From Hirundichthys speculiger (lineage: Eukaryota > Chordata > Actinopteri > Beloniformes > Exocoetidae), in the NCBI GenBank assembly GCA_018398805.1, contig JAGFBZ010000564.1:1-64000 (forward strand): DNA of 64,000 bases, given 5' to 3'. Under the pieces are notes generated by a model. That model was not told the DNA's origin, searched no databases, and saw nothing but the letters and a program-made list of their open reading frames with translations. A program made the position numbers and the translations under genes. Within the stretch, counting starts at the first letter, position 1. Each line of letters begins with the position of its first letter. Positions 39,236 to 64,000 of this stretch are shown here, piece by piece.

Positions 39236-41479
39236 TTAGCTATTCAAGGTTTTGCAGTCTTAACCGTTTTCCTCAGACTTCTGCTAGTCGCACCCTTTCG
39301 AGGTGACGTGACCACTTCCCTGATGTTGGCAAGCAGGCCTCGCTTGGTCTTGTGCTGCACTGGGGACTTCTGGGAGAGTTTGGAAACTTGAGCCTTTAGT
39401 GAAGCATTCTCCGTGTCCTTTTCAATATTCTGTTGCATGAGTTCCTCTAAGTATTTTGGCTTTGGTGGGACAACAACAACAACAACAGCCTTTATAGCTT
39501 ATACAGCAAATGAGAAGGAAAGTTTGTGACACTTCAGGTAGTTCTGTATATAAAATTCCTGCCCTATTATAACCTCACCTGATCGTCAGCCCTCTTCTGC
39601 AGAGCCTCCAGATCAGCTGATTTCTCCAGGAAGCTGTCTCTGACATCCTGGAGCTTTACAGTGAGCTCCATCAGCCTTTTCTCTAGAGACAAAATCAGCT
39701 GAAAACCAAATATTGACAGAATGATGTAAACCAGACTTAACCAATGTTTAACTGACGAGTCATGCTCTCGTTACTGTTGCTTATCCTCGCACATCCTCTC
39801 TATCAAACATTTTTCTTTGTGAAGTCGCTTGTATCGTTCGTGTCCTGTGTGGATAAAAAGAGCCAAATCTGTTGCTTTTTGAAAAAAGGTTATAAATATT
39901 AGGAACTTGATTCAATGAGGTCAGAAAAGAAAATGTGAACCTGCTTCATCTGCAGCTGTATATGGTTGAGTCTGGCATGACTGGTCCACTGTTGGAGGCA
40001 CAGAAGGAGCTCTTCTGGGAGACAACAAGGCCTCCAACTCTGACGCTTTACGTCTGCGGGCCTTTGCAGTTTATGGGAGACAAAAAGTAACATTTTTATG
40101 ATCAAAATATTCAATGAATGACAGCAATAAAAGTTTCAGAGTTCTCCAATAGATTGAAATTTTTGGCAACTCAATACATTAGAATCTGAGTTTTTTTTTT
40201 TTTTTTTAAACAAAAAAAATTGTCATTCTGGATCTTTCTCCTTCTTTACCTCCACTTTTTCCTGTTCTGCAGTGAACTCCTCAAGTGGCACATAATCATC
40301 TTCCAAATTGTTCTAAGCACATTGGTAAGCATGCTCTTTGATGGCATCTTTGTACATCTCAAAATGTTCTCCAGTTTTTCTTCGTAGCTCTCTTTCAGCT
40401 CTTCCATCTGTTGGCTTAACATATTAAATGTTCCCACTTCACACCAACACCTTGCTGGAACAAATGCTGATGCTTGAATGAATGACAAAGAGCTACATGC
40501 CTCACCAATCAAAATATTAAGTAAACATACATGCGGAGTTCTTTGCTCTCCATGAGCTGCTGCAACATAGCGTTGCCCATTTTCTTGCGTATTTCCATTT
40601 CTTGTACCAGGTTTTTCCTTCGTTCAGCCAGTAGTTTCGTTCGCAGAATCTCAGTCAGAGTCATGAGCTCCTGGGAATATTAGATGATAATAAATATCAG
40701 AAATGCAATGGACGCATAGTTGGGTATAGTGCATTCAGAGCCAAATAATGATCTAACTGGAAGTTTTTGTTAGACCTCCCTTTTGCAAAATGCCCATAAA
40801 GTGCATAATGTATGTCACTGTGACAGAGCAGCTGTCTGTGGCAGCAAAGACATGTCAGCCTCATCTTCTTCATCAAGCAGCTCCTCATCAGACAGGTGGC
40901 TCTCCAGGGCCTGGTTGTCAATGACAACATTCCTGAGCAGGGGTTTCCCATCTGGACCGACCAGACAGGGGGCCAGAGATTCCACAGACTTGTCTGGGAT
41001 CACCTGCACCACCTAAAGAAAAGCACAGGTGGGATTAGTGCTTCACCAAGGTCCTGTCTGATTAATCCTACACCATCATGCACTCTGCCCAACCTGTTTG
41101 GCAACAGCTGAGAACTTCATGACATGCAGAGTCTCGTCATAGGTGGATGCACACTGGTTAATGTTGACCATCATTGAGGCTCTTCCTTTGCTGCAGAAAA
41201 AAGACTGGAAGAGCTTTGTGAGCTGCTTTCTCTGAAAGGAACGTAGCTGCTCTTCATTCTTGAGGGTAAAAAAAAGCACAGAGAGCCATCTGAATTGTCT
41301 TGGTCTACTACACCTACACAGGAGTTACCACATTTACCTCACAATACAGTCATGTAAAAAATGGTTTTTATTTTTGTCAAAACATTTACAAAATAAAGTT
41401 AAAATCCCATGACTGGGGTAAATCTTTGGATTATACAAATGCAACCTTGGACAAACTACAACAGCATCTTTCTTATCAG

Positions 41480-42020
41480 TTTTTGTTCACATCTCCTTCT
41501 GTAGGAGTTCAGAGGGTAAACTGCTGCAAATCATCAGCTGTTCATGAACTGATCAATCATCAATGGGTGGAGAAAAAAGTATCAGCACAAATGAAAGGAA
41601 AGGTGCACAAGATGGAGATGAGACCTTTGTTGTCTGGTTTAGAGACTGTGGCACTGAGGAAAAGACAGGAGGCAGAGTTGCAGATATCAGAGATTAAAAT
41701 GTTGAGGTTCTCTTTGGGAGTGATGAAAAATGGGTCGGATCAGGAATGAGGACAGAGAGACAGCACATGTTAGATGTTCTGGAGAGAAAGTCAGAGAGAC
41801 CAGACTGAGATGGTTTGGACATGAACAGAGGAGGGATAGTGAATGTATACACAAGGATGATGAGGTTGGAACTGCCAGACAGGAGACCTAGAGGAAGATC
41901 TAAGAGGAGATTTATGGATGTAGTGAAAGAGGACATGAAGTTAGTCTGTGTGAGAGAAGATGATGCAGAGAATAGTTAGATGGAGGCAGATGATTCACTG
42001 TGGTGACACCTGAAGGGAAC
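41480..42020 (+). mobile_element. RTE-like LINE 3' fragment in a kif20a intron
   Basis: Broken frames give RTE C-terminal words (RPD then WFGHEQRRDSE, and a stretch resembling GRPRRRFMDVVKEDMK). It lies in an intron of the kif20a-like locus and is too eroded to code. Confidence 0.65.
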
Positions 42021-42255
42021 AGCCAGCTATACTACAATGTTCCACAACCTGTGGAGCATTGTGCTATGGGGCAGATGAGACTAAAATTTATATATTTCTG
42101 ACCTGAATGCACCATGTTTGGCTTTCACCAATCAGCATTCCAGCAGAAACATCTCATTCTTAAGTACGGCAACAGAGGGGTCTTGATCTGAATACATTTT
42201 TCAGCTGCAGGACCAGTCATTGATTCGTTCCTCTGTTTACCAGAGTATTCTAGAG

Positions 42256-42437
42256 TAGTGGTCTTCAGTCCAGGACCTCAGACCAACATCTTTTAGATGT
42301 TTCTCTGCTCACTCAGCCATCAGCTGGTCTTCCAGGTCTACTCAAGTCTGTCAATAACCCACTAACTCCAGCCACGTGTTTGAGCGGGAAAATATCTGTG
42401 AGCTGGAGGCCCTGACGACCTGGACTGAAGAGCACTG
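42256..42437. mobile_element. Small hAT-like MITE (182 bp)
   Basis: The ends TAGTGGTCTTCAGTCCAGG and, reversed, CAGTGCTCTTCAGTCCAGG form a 19-bp terminal inverted repeat. Flanking octamers TTCTAGAG/TTCTACCA agree at the first five bases. Confidence 0.75.
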
Positions 42438-43359
42438 TTCTACCAAGAGGCAAATGTGAAGCCATTTGACAGCTTGGACTTATTGAAATTGGGTAATGCA
42501 GCAGTAGAATGAGATAAAAATAAAAAAAAATACATACACACACACACACACACACTCCAACAACAACAAATCAACTTCAGAATGGCTGAAAAGAATCAAG
42601 GTTCTAGCATTTTTTTCTTTTTGGCTTTATTGTTGGTAGATTGCAGTGGCATTATGAAAAAGAAAAGTGTGTTGATGTTCATCTGAGGTTGTATTTGCTT
42701 CTACTGAGACCCACTATGATCAGGCCATTCTTCTTGTATTCAGAGGGGGATTCACTTTTGCGTGTCTGTATAAATCAGTTCAAATCTTCAGCAGCTGGTG
42801 GTGAACTCATCCCCCCCTCAGTATCTGTCTTTCTGACTGTTGCAGTGATGCACTTTCCCAGAATGAGATGGGAACTGTTGATGTTTCCAGCCTCCTTCAG
42901 CCTCTCTCCAAACGTCTTTGTTTTGTTGCATCTTTCTGAACCAGCCAGGTCACAAAGAGAAAACCTGAGAGATGCATTTATATCTTAATTCCTGCATGTT
43001 CACAATGATCCATCTATACAGAGTTAGAGTTTCCAAATTCAGCAGTTTTTCACGTGAAAAATAAGTCACTAAATCATTTGAATATTCATGGAGCTGCAGA
43101 TACTCACTCTGAGATCCTTCTAACTGTGCCTTCATCAATCTTCAATAACTTCATGGTGAATATGCTGTGGCTGTAAGAAACGATTACATGAGTTTTTAAG
43201 AAAAAAAAAAAACAGATCTCATTACCTCCTGCTTGATGACTTGGTCATCATGGTGGCTGCAGCACTTCTGTTTTTATTTCCAAATTGGAGCAGTTTGCAG
43301 GCTTCTCCCAGATTCTGGATGTTAATCCACCGGAGGTCTGAAACAAATCATGAATGCAC

Positions 43360-44456
43360 TAGGGCTGAGCAAGTTAACGCGTTATTATTGTTATTAACGC
43401 CAACATTTATCGCGCGTTAACGCATGTTGCTCACATGCCTTTGTTTTTAAAAGTCTGTTACTGGCTGCTGCAGAACCGGATATATTGGCAGGTAAACTAA
43501 AGCTAAAACAGACATGGAGAACGGTAAAAATCAGTGAACTTTACAGTTCAGGTAGCAACTCAGGTAAAAATATTAACAATTCTGTCTGAAAAAAAAAAAA
43601 CTGGACTACAACAAAACTTTCTCGTCATTCCTCCATGTTCCATCAGATCTGCTCCATGTGTTCACTGTCCTGCTCTTCTCTAGCTGGTTACTGCAGTGCG
43701 GCTCCATCTAGTGGCACAGATGTGTAATGACAACAGAAAGTCCAGTCCTCCATTATAAAACAAATTCAGTTCTGTGGCCCATTTTTAAATTTCGTATTTT
43801 TGATCCAAGTCTAAAATGTATATATATTAAAAAAGGCATTTTTTCAATTTTTTTGTGTTAGATTAAAAAAAAAAAACTAATAAAATGTCACTTTTTAAAA
43901 TTGTTAATTTTTGATTGACAATTGAAAATGGAAAGAAGGATTGGTAAAGTTACTGAACTTTAACATGGACCTTTTCATGTTTAAAGTTCTCCCAGACGGA
44001 GGATTCAACAGAAACAAGGTTATTTGTAACAACTGACCAAGTTGAACTCCCTGTTAAAAGTTTCTGCTGTTACCTCAGAAATTACCTGTTTTAATGTTCT
44101 GATTGTGCGGAGACACAATCATTTTGTTGGATTTTGTTTGTAGACTTTTTTTTATTTTTTATAAAAACAGGATGACATTAATGCCCTGGCAGTGGCAATA
44201 AGCTTTATTTTTTTTTTTTGACATTTTTTAAGATGAGATTAACACTAAATATGTGTTACTGACAAGTGCTGATGTTAAAAGTATTTGAACAACAAATGTT
44301 ATGGCACTTTTGTTCATATGGCAGCAGAACATTTTAATAAAAGTGCATTTTACACTACTTTTGAATTCATTATTTGATTTTGCGTATACAATGCGATTAA
44401 TCGTGATTAATCAGGGAAATAATGCGATTAAAAATTTTAATCGTTTCGCAGCCCTA
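43360..44456. mobile_element. hAT element in a kif20a intron
   Basis: Left TAGGGCTGAGCAAGTTAACG, right end ...CGCAGCCCTA, with subterminal 'gattaatc' words. Target duplication GAATGCAC/GAATACAC (one mismatch) at 43352-43359 and 44457-44464. No transposase frame. Confidence 0.9.
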
Positions 44457-46420
44457 GAATACACCCACTTGACTTTGTTTTTAAAGGGATCTGCAGCATA
44501 TCTGGCACATTTCTGTACCTTTAACGTAAGCATTTCCAGCACTGTCATCACAGACTCAAAGAGAGGCTCGCTTCTTGGGCAGAAAGGGTTGGAGCAGATC
44601 ATACGCACAAATCTACGCACTCGTAGATTTAAAAAAAAGGCCACCCACAAGGCAAACTGGTCACTGCTTACTGGTGTTGGCTTGCTAGCAAACACTAGAG
44701 AGAAACAAAAACAAAGAAGTTCAGAGAAGCTGCACTTAACAAAATTTCTTTGACTGAAAATGTGGAAACTTCACAGAATCCAAAACTGTTTCGGTTCTCA
44801 AACCTGAATGTTTAGTAAAAAAGGAAAAGTGAGTTTTGTCTTTCAAGGTGATTTAGTGATAGAGTTATTTGGCAGCAGCCTCCCAAATGCTATGAAAATG
44901 TTTATGATCATCCATCACTACAAACGCTCCTTTATAGAAGCACCCACAAGATGTCGGTATCCTCCAAGCATTTACTGTTAAACAATTACCAGAAAACTTG
45001 GCTATATGCCATAAATCATTTTCTACTCAAGTGCTACCCATCTGATTGCAGAATAAAGTTGGAGATGAAAGGCTGGTGTCAGGGACTCTGAACCGCTGCC
45101 GGTTCTGAGACCATCACATTCCTGGATGAGAGCAGACATTGGTGTTATAGCGCTACCTGCAGAGGGAACTGGAGTTGCACCAGTTATGTCTTCTTGGTTT
45201 GTGATCTTGAGTAATTAGTTAATGAAAAATTTAGTTCTCACTTCCTTGAACGAAGCAGAAATGGCAGCTTTAGCAATCCTCTCCTGCTGGACAGGTCAGG
45301 ATCCAGGCGCTGTGCTCCATTGCTGAGGTGCAGTTTCAGATCCAGTTCCTCATACTGATGACCTCTAGTGTAGCTAAAGGTGGCATCCAACAGTCGAGGC
45401 AGCATTCCTGGCTCTTTCCATGTTCCTAGAAGGGTTTCATTGCCCAGTTTTAGGACCTTCAAATGATTTCTCATAGCGACTGAAGCTCAGGAAGGTTTGG
45501 GGCGCTGTGTTCACCCTGGATTGTATAGGTTTTGTTACACCATAGCTGAATATCAACGCGTTCTTTCCATCCAAGAAATCTGTCGTTTGGCTTTTGACTG
45601 TCTTCAAACAGCTCTGCTTGTGTCGTCTGTGGTCCATAAATCTGACAGGCCAACAGAAAGATGCAGCTAAATCTGTACACACTTGTCTAACATGGCACAA
45701 GGTTCACTTCGAATGTTGGCGACCCGTGAGGAGGAGAACTTGTGGATGGACATGCCAACTCCTTTCTCACTGCTCTTCATGGTGGCTGAACCCTTTCGTG
45801 CATTCAGTGACATCATCTGGCTGTTCTCAATCACAACACAACCCTGAAGAGAGTTTTTAAAAAAGGGAATATCATACATAAGCAGCCTTTAAGTTAGAAT
45901 AGGGATCAGATTAATGACAGCAAAGCAAACATTGACAAAGATCAATACAGAGCTGATCATTTTTTTTTAATTTGCTTCCACCTGCTCCCACCTTGACCCT
46001 GTAACATAGTCAAGTATGACTTAAAAGTATCTTACAGTGTGAAGGAAAGTGGCAAGTCTTTGCATCACCTTTTGACACACCCTTTCACAGCTCAGCTTGA
46101 TCAAAAGTATGACGTTAGTCCCCACTGAAGTCAAGGCCAGGCTGAACCAAACAATAATGAGGAGGGATGTGCCTTTTTCTAAAGACTTTAACAATTTTAA
46201 TGCACCTTCCCAATCGATATAATTGTTTAAAGTCCCTTACTTTGAAAGGTACACCAGAACAGTATTTGGTTAATTTCTATTTAACGTAGCACGGGTTCAA
46301 GCAACAGCATACAAGCACTCTACTGCACCCGATCCTCATTGTGGGACAGCTGGTCTTTGGAGAAAGGCCTGACTCTGAGGTCCACTCTCACCGGGTCAGA
46401 ACCACCACACATCTCAGTCT

Positions 46421-47684
46421 ACACAAACAAGTACTTCAGTCTTTCCAGTCAGTTCATGGAAAACTAGAGCAGACATCCCCAGTAAGTTGTTATGGTAATA
46501 CGGGTTTAAATGAAGGACAGCACCACCTGCTGGACTGAAGAAGCATCACAAGTCAGATCCATGTCGACAGGCTGCATGCAGCCACTTTCCCTCTCAGCTG
46601 AATTGAAGACTGCACTCATCTCAAAGCAAATTACTCATGCACGAGAAGAGAGGACAATTGCTTTCTGCACAGATTCTGAGTTCAAAGTCCCTCTTTGAAA
46701 TCACAAGGCACTTTGGCTTTAGGACATAATGCAAAAAAAACACCAGCTGCAGAAAGGTCTGCTGATTTCTTCAACTAAAAGTCACTTTTTATTTGAGGCA
46801 GCTGTGATCTAGGAACTGATCATCTATGACCAACCAGCTTGAAGGGCTCTTCAGTTGTTCACATTTATTCTTGGGATGATGCTCCATTTTGTCACCCAAC
46901 AATTTTTAAGTATAATACATATCTGAAGCTACCTCATCAGAGGGGACCAAGTCATTTGGAAATAATGTACACATTTGTAGACTGGTTCTCAAAGTATACA
47001 TTCAGCATATTTCTAAGTTAAATTTAGTCCACACACTGACTTCAATGCTTCGCATCTTCAAATTGCAGAAGGCTTCATGAGTTAAAGATTGCATCAGGAG
47101 GAAAAAACAAAACTTGTGTCCTCTTTTTTAATTTCAAGGTCACACAACTGAAATTAAAGCTGGTATTCAGTGACTTTGGATGGTTTTTGCCATTTCAATA
47201 TCAGATGGGATCCACAATTCAGTGTTGCGCCATTAATTCGCACTAGAGTGAACAATTAAAAATTGATTAATTTAGATAAAGGAGGCTGCCTTCATAAATA
47301 TCACATCACCAGACTCTATGTCGTTGCAAAGATGCACCAATCATGCCTTTTTAGAAGTTTGCCAAACTTGAACGTACCAAAAGAAGACTGAATATTAGCT
47401 GGACTGAGAGGCTTCAGTCCCAGAACTGTCCTGGACCACGTAAGAGTTTAATGTTTGTGTTCAGTTTATCAGCAGACTCCAGAAACCAAAGACTAGACAA
47501 CAAACTTGCTGATTATTTTCAGAAAAAAAAATCTTGCAAAGCAAGTAAGATGGAATATCACAGGTTGATTAACTTAGACTGGTCTATTTTCCTTTAAAAA
47601 GGCACCACATCATGTGACTTTACCCAACAAACAACAGCACACCATCCTAGTTTCCTTCTTTCTTTATTGAAAAATCAGCCCTGC
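46421..47684. other. Gene-free spacer between kif20a-like locus and rps20
   Basis: No splice-supported exon or repeat family was recognised. Any remaining 5' exon of the kif20a-like locus, if kept, would lie here but I could not find it. Confidence 0.35.
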
Positions 47685-49172
<1,488 letters not shown>

Positions 49173-49262
49173 TTTAATTATTCCTGACCGACTTATTCGG
49201 AAGAAATTCAAACGAACAGCGGTGAGCCAGGAACAGACGCCAACAACGTGGTTAGCTCCTCA

Positions 49263-49298
49263 GGAAAAGAGCGATTCCAGGCCCGTTTCCTCTATATA
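49263..49298 (-). promoter_or_regulatory. rps20 core promoter: TATA box and 5'TOP start
   Basis: Minus strand: TATATA at 49298-49293, then a pyrimidine run CTCTTTTCC at 49271-49263, 27 bases from the TATA start. Such a terminal oligopyrimidine start is the hallmark of ribosomal-protein mRNAs under mTOR/LARP1 translational control. The 5' UTR would then run about 100 nt to the ATG at 49172. Confidence 0.75.
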
Positions 49299-49685
49299 CC
49301 CTCTACATCCGGGTCTCTGCTGCTTCTTCTGCGGTGACAAAACAGCTCCAAACTCAACACTGGCACCTAGCGGTAAAGTGATCCTGCTGGTTCTAAGTTG
49401 CAGTCAATGGTTATAACAAACGGTTGTAGTTGTTAAGAGGTACCACTAGAGGACGCCAGAGGCCAACTCGGTCCCCATCAAACACCAGAGAGCCGGCGAC
49501 TGAGGACTTAATAGGTTGTAATAAATAAAGAGTAGACTAATACGTTTTATGTGAGGCATAAATGCATATACCTGAATTGTTGGGTCATATAATCAAGAAT
49601 AACATCCAGAAAATAGAGGGAAAAGCAATAACACGAAGACTAAAGTGGCTATATTATGTTAAGGAAAAAAGTACATTATACTGTA

Positions 49686-49776
49686 CATTTGTGGTTTCTG
49701 ATATCAAATAAATAACTAATAAACATTACTTTGAGGTGTTTATTAGTTATTTATTTGATATCAGAAACCACAAATG
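49686..49776. repeat. Perfect 40-bp-arm palindrome
   Basis: 49686-49725 is the exact reverse complement of 49737-49776, loop 11 nt. Part of the loop side (actaataaacatt, ctttgaggt) recurs directly at 49790. Confidence 0.97.
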
Positions 49777-49811
49777 ATAAACTATGTTCCACTAATAAAC
49801 ATTGCTTTAAG

Positions 49812-49945
49812 GTCTGCGATGGACTGGCGACCTGTCCAGGGTGTACCCCTGCCTTTCGCCCGTAGACGGCTGGGATAGGTTCCAACAGATCCCCGTGACC
49901 CTTCAACGATGAAACGGGTAAAGATAATGGATGGATGGATTACTT
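49812..49945 (+). mobile_element. LINE (RTE/Rex3-type) 3' tail
   Basis: 'tgcgatggactggcgacctg', 'tccagggtgtacccctgcc' and a terminal 'atgg' repeat are the widely dispersed 3' end of fish RTE-type LINEs. Confidence 0.85.
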
Positions 49946-50230
49946 TAAGGTCACAGAGTAGCCTAATATCGGTCTTTTCTTCAAGTGTTTCAAGCTATTT
50001 TTGTATAAATAAATGGATGAATGGGGGAATAAAACAAAAGGTGAAAAATAAATATATATTGTTTTCATGGAATATTCTCAACCTGAAACGGAGCAATTCT
50101 TAAAAGAAACCAGGACAAAAGAAGGACAACCCGTTTTCTTCCATGCACTTTAAAGTTAAATCTTTCCTTTCCTTTTTATTTTTTATTTATTTATTTTTGT
50201 GCAGTTACTGTGAAAACAATGCCATGCACA

Positions 50231-50332
50231 GTCACAAAATCATTTGAATATTCATGGAACTGCAGATACTCACTCTGAGATCCTTCTAACTGTGCCTCCG
50301 TCAATCTTCAATGACTTCATGATGAATATGCT
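50231..50332 (-). pseudogene. Duplicated kif20a-like exon fragment
   Basis: About 100 bp nearly identical to 43065-43164, covering the small exon SIFTMKLLKIDEGTVRRISE and its donor. Here it reads SIFIMKSLKIDGGTVRRISE, and the acceptor side is changed. It sits on the other side of rps20 from the main locus, with no neighbouring kinesin exons. Confidence 0.85.
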
Positions 50333-51370
50333 CTAAGAAGAGATTTGTTTTGAAAACATAATGCCAAATTTATTAAAACTCAGTGCAACTATCTAACATG
50401 CAACTAGTTTCAAGTGTTATATGTTGCGCTCTATTGGTCGGATTGAGACGCCAATGATGTGTCGTAGTTCTCTTTTTTTACCACCAGAGGGCGACAAAAA
50501 CACACATTTCACCTGTAATTCTACATTTTTCCAAAGAAAATCATCAACACACAATGAAGACGCCGCATCAAGGTAAATACAGCATCAAGTTATGTAAAGA
50601 CTTTACAGATAAAACAAGAAAAAAAATCTGTTAACTTCAACGTAACATATGTATTCTTTGGAAAAGTGATTTCAGACTTACGACGCAAATGACATTTCAC
50701 AATGTCAATACTTCCGGCCAAATAATTAAACAATCGCTGATTAAAAAAAAAAAAAAAAAAAGAAAGAAAAAGCAAATTAATTAAGGTTATTTAGACCATC
50801 CTCTTCCAAACACAGCTTTGATGCTACTCGCCTGACTTTAACAAGTAATACTATTGCACTATGTACATAAATATTAAAATCAATTGATGTGATAAATGAA
50901 TTCTTTCTTTTTAAGCCTTGTGTCATAGTATTTAACTGAGTACCTTCATTGTATTTAAAGTTCTGGGCACATATACATGGTTTAGAGGTACGTGAAGCCC
51001 TTCATTTAGATGCCATGAGAAGTAGTCGTGCCTTTATTTTGAAAGTGGAGAGCGGAAGCTGAGTGTCGCTGTAAACGTCTTGACGTCGGTCAGATTCTTT
51101 AGAAAGTAACGGAACCGGACGGGTCCGGCCGGTTGCCAGAAAGTTGTTTGTTAGAACTATTAGACTTCATGATGAGACTAGAAATGTCATTTCTAGATGT
51201 GATATTCAGAAAAAAAAAAGTTTAGCCCTGGACGCTGTGGATGAGCTTTATTTTTCTGTGCGTCATGACTTTCAGACACAGGCCGACTGACGGAGGAAAA
51301 GTTATGCTCCGTATCGTCGATAAAAGAAACTGGAGCGAAATGGAGACAGAATAATACACCAAATGAAGAG
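50333..51370 (+). promoter_or_regulatory. anks6 upstream region and 5' UTR
   Basis: No repeat-supported or coding feature before 51000. From about 51040 the sequence becomes CpG-richer ('gacgtcggtc', 'ggaccggacgggtccggccgg'), as expected around a vertebrate promoter. The transcription start is not resolvable. A poly-A run lies near 50742. Confidence 0.4.
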
Positions 51371-63999
<12,629 letters not shown>

Positions 64000-64000
64000 G

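Larger units (their letters stand above)
39244..46420 (-). pseudogene. kif20a: kif20a-like kinesin (MKLP2) locus, apparently degenerate
   Basis: Minus-strand exons follow KIF20A in order: VRVDLRVRPFSKDQLSHNED (about 46400-46332); GCVVIENSQMMSLNARKG... (45843-45724); the P-loop exon (45641 to about 45475); EPGMLPRLLDATFSYT (45430); FALWVAFF... (44690-44530); DLRWINIQNLGEACKLLQ (43340); SIFTMKLLKIDEG (43155); [11 protein letters not shown], switch II (42950); LTKLFQS and CASTYDETLHVMKF (41240-41080); then the tail, with LLRNVVIDNQALESHLSDEE (about 40940), coiled coil, and a C-terminus ending KTVKTAKP* at 39244. KIF20A moves on microtubules in cytokinesis. Damage: the NAGK core of the nucleotide-binding P-loop is deleted (YGVT then KTYTIQG across a frameshift, about 45531), with a frameshift just before it. 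An in-frame TGA stands at 44556-44558 where the family has Arg. Further frameshifts lie near 44640 and 40370. The 3' half is much better preserved than the motor. Confidence 0.8.

Overview
The window reads as nuclear DNA of a teleost fish. The genes have short vertebrate-type exons with GT/AG introns. They match vertebrate rps20, anks6, rgs9bp and kif20a proteins, and the space between is packed with fish-type transposons (hAT, Tc1/mariner, PIF/Harbinger, ISL2EU-like, L1, L2/CR1 and RTE LINEs, Gypsy). All identifications come from recognising sequence and checking splice phase by eye; no database search was run.

Layout. 1-2 kb: a decayed LINE. 2.7-7 kb: a small multi-exon gene I do not recognise (+). 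8.2-10.4 kb: candidate exons including a collagen-like Gly-X-Y exon (+). 11.2-11.9 kb: a roughly 174-bp tandem repeat. 12.5-18.2 kb: two Gypsy elements in opposite orientation and an orphan serpin exon. 18.5-24.2 kb: an L1-type LINE (-) broken by three later insertions. 24.4-33 kb: a dense array of DNA transposons and LINE pieces. 33.9-36.9 kb: an intact three-exon rgs9bp-like gene (-). 37.5-39.2 kb: LINE pieces. 39.2-46.4 kb: a kif20a-like kinesin locus (-) that looks like a pseudogene, having lost its ATP-binding P-loop and gained frameshifts and a stop. 47.7-49.3 kb: complete rps20 (-) with a TATA/5'TOP promoter and a C/D snoRNA in intron 2 whose guide matches 18S rRNA (Snord54). 51.4-64 kb: the first seven coding exons of anks6 (+), which continues past the window.

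The functional genes are unrelated housekeeping, sensory and ciliary genes: ribosome and rRNA methylation (rps20/Snord54), photoreceptor G-protein shut-off (rgs9bp-like) and cilium/kidney signalling (anks6). No operon-like or novel multi-gene system is apparent. The most notable structure is in anks6: introns 2, 3, 5 and 6 would each be only about 100-200 bp without a single transposon insertion (nested in introns 3 and 6). Seven hAT insertions across the window have perfect 8-bp target duplications, so element boundaries can be given to the base.
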